This document shows positions 31,101 to 40,100 of a DNA stretch of 64,000 bases, one piece after another. The translations under genes were made by a program, and so were the position numbers. Every line of letters begins with the position of its first letter. Position 1 is the stretch's first letter. Under the pieces are notes generated by a model that was given only the letters and a program-made list of their open reading frames with translations, had not been told where the DNA came from and did no database searches. The stretch is from Bombyx mori (Eukaryota > Arthropoda > Insecta > Lepidoptera > Bombycidae): NCBI RefSeq assembly GCF_030269925.1, contig NC_085114.1, forward strand, positions 13,100,001 to 13,164,000, written 5' to 3'.

Positions 31101-34100
31101 AATAAGAATAACGAATAAGTGGAAGTAGAATCTAACTCATATATATTTTTACTACCTTTAGCAGCGCCAGCATAAGACAAGCTTGTATCAACTGCTGATG
31201 CAGCTACAGTTTTCGTTTTATCTACAGTTTGTGCGACTGTGTCTATAAAATACATTGATTAAATTAATATCTACTTTGATTAAAATGAACGTTCTTTTTG
31301 TATTTACTATTTATATACCTTTGGCGGTTTCAATGAGAGATGTGCCTTTCTCAACTGCAGAAGCTGCTACGTTTTTTGTTGTGTCTACTGTAGTACTAAC
31401 TGTGTTTGCTACTGTGTCTACAAAATAAAAATAAAATAATAGCTTTTTAAACTACAAAAAAATAATTAAATGCAAATATAAAAAGCGAGCTACCTTTTGC
31501 GGTACCGATTAACGATGTGCCTTTTTCTACAGCAGAGCTCGCTACACTTTTCGTAGCATCTACGGTTGTGTTTAGAGTGGTTGCTACAGTGTCTACAATT
31601 GAAATACACTCAATTTACTCAATTGAATTCGAACAGATAAGCGAGAAACACTAAATAAGTATATATTGTTTCTTTATACTGATAATGATTATTCACGCTT
31701 ACATTTTTTTCGAAAATACATAGCTATAATATTTGTAATATCTACTTTGGTAAACTACACTTGCGACAATTAATAAAATTTAATGAGTAAAATTGTCAGA
31801 AACTAACAAAGTTAACTAAAGAAAGTAATTCAAAATAACCAAAAAATTACTAAATTCTTTTACTTATTTTTTTTTATTTTTTATTTACTACTACTATCAA
31901 AAATAAAAAATGATTTCCAATATCGAACTATATTCCGCAGAATATTTTACAAATGTCTCTTCTAATAAAGTATTATACAAATTACGATTTCTAGAATTTA
32001 ATCTCATCTTTGATATTCAGTCAGTATATTGTGAAGGCAAAGAAACTAATCACCTTTAGCAGTGCCTATAAGAGAGGCGCCCTTTTCAACGGTCGATGCT
32101 GCTACATTTTTCGTAGTATCTACAGTGGTGTGAACGGTGTTTGCAAGCGTATCTAATCACAATTAAACACAGCTTAGTTATGTATACATTATGAATAACA
32201 AATGAATCTATTTTATTAGTGACAAATGTTATTCTACCTTTTGCTGTTCCCACAATCGTTGAACCTTTTTCAACTACTGCTGCTGCAACGTTTTTTGTTG
32301 CGTCTACAGTTGTGCTCACAGTATTTGCTACGGTTTCTAAAATACGTGAAATGCTTAGCGGACATCTAAAGCAACATAATATGTGACACTATTTAAGATG
32401 CATTTTTGATGTATTACCTTTGGCGGAACCAATTGCAGTTGTGCCTTTCTCGATAGCGCTAGCCGCAACATTTTTAGTTGCATCTACGGTGGCGTGTACA
32501 GTTTGAGCTACAGTATCTAATGGTGGTGAGACAAAATAATTCATAGTGCATTATAAAATTTATTACACGAATCACGGTAATTGATTTTAGTAATTTTGTG
32601 AAATCTCAATTTTATTTAATTGTTAAAATCGTACCAAAATTTATAAGAAGATATTAGGATTCAGTATTTCTTTACGTCCTACCTTTAGCAGTGCCAATAA
32701 CAGCTGAACCCTTCTCAACAGTAGCCGCCCCAAAATTCTTAGTGGTGTCTACTGCGCTGTGCACTGTGCTTGTTAATGAATCTACCAAAAATGTATCAAC
32801 TTGTTACTTGCAAAATTCTAACAGACAATATAGACAATGCCAATTAAAATACTACCTCTTGCTCCACCAATGAAAGATGTGCTTTTATCTACGGCAGAAG
32901 CAGCAACGTTTTTGCTCGTGTCTACAGTATTTTGTACAGTGTCTACAACATTCAAAGCTGAAGTAAATAAAGATTCGAAAAACGAAAAAATACATTATCT
33001 AATTATGGATCTACCTTTAGCTGTGCCAATTAACGAAGAGCCTTTATCAACTACAGATGCAGCCGCATTCTTTGTAGAATCAACTGTACTGTATACAGTA
33101 TTTGCTACATTGTCTAAAAGTAATTAAGAGATGAATAAGGTATCGCTTTTATATATTCTTAGGTAAGGAATTGTGTTCAAAATTATGCATCTACCTTTGG
33201 CAGCACCAACAATAGTAGCTCCCTTTTCAACGGCAGATGCCGCAGCGTTCTTCGTAGTGTCTACAGTGCTCGCTACGGTATCTATATTATAAGAAGATGA
33301 GAATTGCAAAATGATATTAAGCTCTAATAAAATACCGAGATAGAATTTTATATAACAGATCGTTCATTTCTCAAATCGTAATATGATATGTGTTCAGTTA
33401 CGTACTTACAATATTAAACTAGTTTAGCTTTAAGTTACATGTCATGTCATTTTATCAGCCTTTCTCTGTCACCGCAAAACAAAACATATTACATACGTGC
33501 GATTATATTTGAAATCAACACTGTTGAATTTTGTGATCGTTGATTGAGCCTGTACTAACAATATTCATTTCTAAACGATTTTGGGGGTGATAATAATAGA
33601 GAAAAACTATGTTTACCTTTTGCCGTATTAACATAATCCTTCCCGGTTTCCACTGTTGTATTAGCGACATTCTTAGCTGTATCTACTGTGCTCTGTAGCG
33701 TGTTTTGTACTGTATCTACAAAGTGCGATTGCTCATATAAAAAACAATGAAAGCGACAACGTAATATATACATAATGATACAAACGTGTAAACAGATTAC
33801 CTTTAGCGGAATCAACGTATGTTTTTCCAGTTTCGTAAGTGCTTTGTGCTGTTTTCTTTGTAGTGTCTACAGTGTTCGCTAGCGTGTCTACAGTACAAGA
33901 AATTAAATTAAAAAAAAACAACAATTTCTTACGTAACGAAACTACACACAAGTACAATGAAAATACCTTTAGCGGTTTCCAAGCAAGTTCTGCCAATATC
34001 TATAGCGGAATACGCAGCGCTCACATACGAATTTAATGTTGTTTGCAGCGAATCCTGCGCTGTATCTAAAGCATTAATTAGCAAAACACACAGTTAGTGA

Positions 34101-37100
34101 TTGACGCACGACATTTACTAATATACCTTTAGCACTATCTACGTATGTTTTTGTTGTGTTCGATGCAATGTTCGCAGAGTTCTTTGTGCCCTGAGCGGTA
34201 CTCTGGAGTGTGTTTGATACTGTGTCTACAAAAGAATAACATAATTTGATGTGATTTTTGTATAGGTGATTTTGTCGATTGATTTCGTCATCTTAATTAC
34301 AGGGTTGTGTGCCTTTTTAGATAATCATAAGCGCTAAATAATATCGTGTTTATAGTTAGTAAGTCTAGTTGATAGAGTAATAGAAATAACCGTATTCGCT
34401 TTGAAGGGTAAGACGAGAATCATACCAATATTATAAACGCGAAAGTTTGTAAGAATGTATGGATTTATGTTTGTTACTCTTTCACGCAAAAATTATATGA
34501 TGGATTTTGATGAAACTTTACAATAATATAGCTGACACACCAGAATAACACACAGGCTATAATTTATAAAGATATAATGTAAATTACCAAAAATATAACG
34601 GTAAGTGTCAAGTAAGTAGAAAAAAAGAACTGCCGTCTTATTTTGATAAAAAATAATAAATTACAATTCCCGTAATAAATATTTTACTTTGGTGTGTTAA
34701 ATAAGTGATAAACTATAATTTTATAGCAATCATAATAGTGTTACTACGAATATGTGTATAGGTTTTTTTAAAGTTTAATTTTGACGATCGCCTCGTTATT
34801 AATAGCTTCGATGTCCAGTGATTTGGGATCCAAGTCCGACTTAGTTTTGAGTTCGGAATGTTTGACCAATTGACGACGTGAGTAAAACAATTTTTGAGGA
34901 ACAATTAAGTTTGGTTTTCGTGTTATCGATACACTAAGATGTTCTAGTGTCGTTTGGTTGTGTCTGGCATCTAACACAGGAAAAGGCTTTAAACGAAAAA
35001 TAAAAATTAATACATTTTGCACGTTAAATGTAAGCCAATAAGGTACAACTTGCCTCTAGCGCTAGCCGCAAACGTCTTGCTTGTATCGAATGCGGATTGG
35101 GCCGCCGATTTCGTGTTCTCTATACATAATAAAACAACATAATAATAAACACTTAAATCAAATAGAAAAAAAGAAAGAAAAGAAACTCGAAAAGTTAAGT
35201 TTCCAACACCATTACTAATAACAAATGCGCATGCCTTATTTTTTATTAATAAAGAAAACTATACTAGAGGCATTAACACAATTAAAAACAATGTTACCGT
35301 TCAAGCCAATATGATAGTATAATACTCTAGTACAGTTGATACTTCACAATTAACTGTTTTACCAATCTATAGACTGGTCTTGATCATCTTTATCATTTTA
35401 CTGAAGTACTTAAAATCTTTCACAGAACAATCTTTCCAATCAAACCATCGTTACAAGCCCCTGTTTCATAGTAGATTTTTAACTTATATCACTTTCCAAA
35501 ATATATATTAAGCGTCAATGGTCTTTGATTTCACCTGTGGCAGTGTCGATGTACGATTTTCCGGTTTCCGCCGCGGTCTGAGCAGCCGATTTAGTACTCT
35601 CCAATGTACTACTGACTGTATCTACGGAGGGTGCAAATAATATTCAAGATTCCGAGCGTATTAAATCAATATCGTTAAATTCGAACTCACCTTTAGCTGT
35701 GTTTATTGCGGACTCGGCAGCCTTCTTGGTATTGTCGGCGGTGGTCGACAATGTATCTAGAATTAGGAAAACCAAGCAAACTATACTATCTACGGAATGG
35801 CTATATTCAATACAACAATCTACTGCAATTTGATGATAGCAAATAAAAATTGCATTTCTCATTAAACTCAAAATGCGTGTGTGCTGAACTACGTATGTAA
35901 TTATATTGATTTTATTATTATAAAACAAATTCTACCAAGTAGTTATTGCTTAAAGGACTATTGCAACTACGTGCGGATCAGTAGGTGAGCTCACGGGCTC
36001 AACCCAGAGAGATTGTTAAAATTGGTTCTAGCAAGAGTAGTGCTTCGCTGAATTTACCACCGGATCGGAATCTCGACCCACTGAGAAAATCCGGCGAAAA
36101 AGTCACTGGTTGATTCTGTTCTTTTAATTCTTTCTTCATAGGGGTTTTTTAAAACATTAATATTTCCTTTGCAGACGAGCACACCACGCTGCTGTTAGCG
36201 CTGCTAAGCATACAACCGCCTTCACTTCAAAAGTTTATATTTCCTTTAAGGCCACAGACCCTTAGACGATTGCAGTCTGATTACCTTTTATGAGACTGCG
36301 ATTACTTCAGCATCATCCATTCCTAGTAGTTAGTCGTCTTCGTCTCACTTTTCCTAGACTACTTCTACTCTAATACTGAATTCTACAATATTTTAAGAAT
36401 CTACTGTGCTTACGATGTGTTCATGCACTGCACTTAATTAGTTTCGATTTGGAAAAGAAAAAAAATGGTTCTACGCGCCTTGATTTCTTTAAACTGGTAC
36501 TTCTTGATGCGAAGGTAGGCTTAACACTGCATTTGATGTCACTATTCAGGAGCAAAATATGTGTACTTTCGCTGGACTTTGAGCACATAGTCCATTGGTT
36601 CCAAAGGCTAACAGTAATTTTATTACCCGATAATTTCCTTACGATTTCGTATCTTAATCCTAACCTTACCTTTTGTAGTGTCAAGGACCTTCTTCCCATC
36701 AGCTACGGCTTTGTTGGCGGCGTCCGCAGCCTCTCCTGCTGCAAGCGACACCTTCGAAAGTTCCTTGTCGATGGCGTCGATTGCGGAGTGCTTTGCATCG
36801 GCAGCTGTTGGCGTAAGCGAACTTTTACATTTCTAACAGATCAGATTATGCGATTTTGTGCTTTTACTAAATCACGAAAATGGTGTTTTTCAACTAGCAA
36901 AACAGACGAAACATGATTCGTTCTATTAAACAAAGGATGGTTAAGGAGAAAACCAAAAAGGCTACGGACAAAATGTAAGTATTTTTTCACAGACCAATCT
37001 GAATCTTTATAAAGCCGATGAAATTCTCATCACTGAGCCCAAAAGCTACTTAATCCATTTAATTTTCTTTTGGTTATGAAATAGTTGTATACCCAATTTT

Positions 37101-40100
37101 AATTCTAATTCCCTTCTGGTCACTTTACCGATGATAGAATGTTAGTATCAAGTTGAGTTAGTAGTTCGTTGAGATAGTATCAAGTCTATCAGGTTGTCAC
37201 AAAAATTTATACAATTACATTTATTTTTAAACAATGTAAACTTAGAGATCGAATTCAAGGTTGCCCAGAGCACTCAAGGTGTCTGTGTCCTATATATTCT
37301 TAGATATCAGATGGTCTCATTATTCTTAGCTCATTTGCCCACGTCAATTAAAAATAGACGTACTTTCCAAATAACAGACCAACAATCTTGATACTTTTAA
37401 TTCTTTGTATTTTCATCGGATATCACGAGTCGTAGATACAATTAAAACTTACGGTTTTAATTTCGCGTTTTTTTTGTCGTCATTGAATTTTTTGAAACAT
37501 TAAAAATGCTTTTACTTATATGATTATTTTATTGAAGAATCACAAATGCAATATTGTTCTATTAATCTTATCGATACATCCGAATCAGTATCGCATTACA
37601 TAAGTTCTATCTTCAAGAGATCTACTACTGGGCGAGGTCGTTTCCTTGTAATATGTCAAGTTGTCAAGTGGTTTTTGAGTTATGAATTTATTAAACACCT
37701 TATCAATATTACATTAGTGGCATGTTGAGATTTTAGGTGCTTGGCATCTGTGGTTTAGGTTGATTTGTGGGAATAAAAACGATTTTTTTTTATTGCTTAG
37801 ATGGGTGGACGAGCTCACAGCCCACCTGGTCTTAAGTGGTTACTGCAGCCCATAGACATCTCCAACGTAAAATGCGCCATCCACCTTGAGATATAAGTTA
37901 TAAGGTCTCAAGTATAGTTATAACGGCTGCAAGACCCTTCAAACCGAAACGCATTACTGCTTCACGGCTGAAATTGGCAGGGTGGTGGTACCCACCCGCG
38001 CGGACTCACAAGAGGTCCTACCACCAGTAATTACGCAAATTATAATTTTGCGGATTTGATTTTTATTACACGATGTATTCCTTCGCCGTCAATCGTGAAC
38101 ATTTGTTAAGTACGTACTTCATTAGGAAAATTGATACCCGCCTGCGGGATTCGAACACCGTTGCATCGCTAGATACGAATGGACCGGACGTCTTATCCTT
38201 TAGGCCACGACGACTCTCACTGGTATATGATTTATTTAATTGCGTATAATTGATATTACCTGAGCTAGCAGCATCGTTGGCGGATTTCTCGGCTCCACCA
38301 ATAAGCTCGCCCGCCTTCTTGACCTGGTCTTCTACAACGTGGGCGGCTTCCTGTGCCTTCTCGGCGGCAAGTTGCTCTGCATCCTTCTTCTTCCTGTCGA
38401 AGAGAGATGCAGTCTTCTCGCCGATGCTACGAAATGCGCCTGTTAACGTTATAATCAAGTCTTAGAAAACAACTTTTGATAGACATCTGTATTTAGATGA
38501 ATTCAAAATATATCCGAATGATTAATTTCACGTATCAATAATTGTTTCAGTAAATATTACACGCATAATTATCGTAAAAATTCAATTACAGGATTTGAAC
38601 TTTGCCCGAATTCTATTGTTTATCAGTTTCGTTTTTGGTGATAAAAAAAATTATATCTATTTAACTACCTACTACTTTTTTCCTCGATAATTGTCCTAAA
38701 TACACCAATATTGACGGATTAGCACTCGACAATATTGTAGTAGAAGAACGATTGCAATAAGGCGTCTTATCTAGTTCGATGAAAGGATCTGACAAAATAA
38801 TCCAAGTTTGATCGAGTTTTAAATTCAATTTTGCATATTGTGCATACGTTTTTGTAGATAAATTTTGTCAAAGTCAAAATAAATTGTTAAAATAAATTAT
38901 TCCGTACATACGGTAATAGTAATTTATTTTCACTACAAAAATTCACTTTATCGCGATGTTTGTTGCGTGTTATGCCATTATTGATTTTATACATGTTTTA
39001 GTTGAACACAACAGGTCAAGGTGATTTTGTTCACGTACCGAACAGCTGTTTGTTTTTTCATTTTTATCTATTTCAAAACTATCGTAATTAATTTGTAGTA
39101 TTTTTTTTTCTTTTATTCACAACATTAACCGGTTCGTGATTTTGAATTTTGCGCATGGAGTTTTAATATCACGTCCATTTTATAATATAATTTACTAGCA
39201 CTTAATAATTATGTTCGTTATTTTCTACACCAAAGATTTAATAGTCAATGCGTCAATGTCAAACATTTTGGCGCGAAACATTATGGTCCGGCTAGGTTTG
39301 AACACAGACGGCGCATATTCGCGCGATTTTTTCGGGAAGCCACTGTTAACAAGAATGACGTATAAAATACGACGTAGACATATTTTCGTATTTAACGACT
39401 CATCGCTGTATCAGTGGAACCGCCTCATTTGTAGATTCAGAATTGAATAGAGAATTTTAGTTTTTGACTCAATGAACAGAATTTTAGAGAAGGTTTTATA
39501 TAAATAAACAATTTAAAAAAAAATGCGAAAGAGACGTTCAAAAACAAGTAACATTAAACGGACACAGTTTTTAGATAACAAAGTTCATTGTGCATCTGCA
39601 GTATGGAGTGTGGACTGCATCAGTGAATTTTTTACAAACGACTTCGCTATTATCTTACTCAGTATGTATATAAAATTGCTGACGACAGAAAGCCATATCA
39701 ATAAACTTTTTAATTATTTGTCATCGACTGCACGTCCTTAATAAATTGAGAACAAAACTTTGACAGAATATACTGCGTAGTTGGCAAACTCCGTGACTGA
39801 ATCCAATTGTTTTAATGAATGCACACTGCTATGTTAATACATACATACAAATAAAGAAATATGTATGTTCTAAAAACAATGAAAAAAACAATTTATAATT
39901 TTGCATATAAAAAAGATAATTTATTATTAATAACGTCACTTTATTGTTCAAAACAAAATGCCTTTGCAATAGTTGTCAAAACATTTATAAGATTTTCTTA
40001 ATGCAAAAAACCTTGCCTCTTTTTTTTCAGAGTAACTTTCATTTTGATCTAAAGTATGTATTTTTAACCATAAAGCCACGTACGCCCACACGCCAGTATC

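Larger units (their letters stand above)
30432..35756 (-). repeat. Tandem exon array (21 repeat exons)
   Basis: 21 coding exons spaced by short introns, mostly 60-470 bases. Eleven are of 33 residues, seven of 29, one of 28 and two of 22. All begin with the last two bases of a split codon (usually Asp) and end with its first base. Most 33-residue exons split into three 11-residue units. The 29-residue ones lack four residues at the end of unit 1. Introns are not visibly conserved, so only the exons are held by selection. Confidence 0.88.

Noticed and set aside
30432..35756. Regularly spaced ~87/99-base repeats that look like a CRISPR array
   Set aside because: The repeats are translated, vary in sequence, are bounded by splice signals and sit in an animal gene. 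The spacers are introns of unequal length.
36449..36916. 155-residue plus-strand frame
   Set aside because: It overlaps exon 3 of the minus-strand gene in antisense and has no recognisable domain.
39211..39450. Possible small plus-strand gene of 79 residues in the first intron of the repeat gene
   Set aside because: No motif, no neighbouring splice or promoter signal, and composition like the surrounding AT-rich intron.
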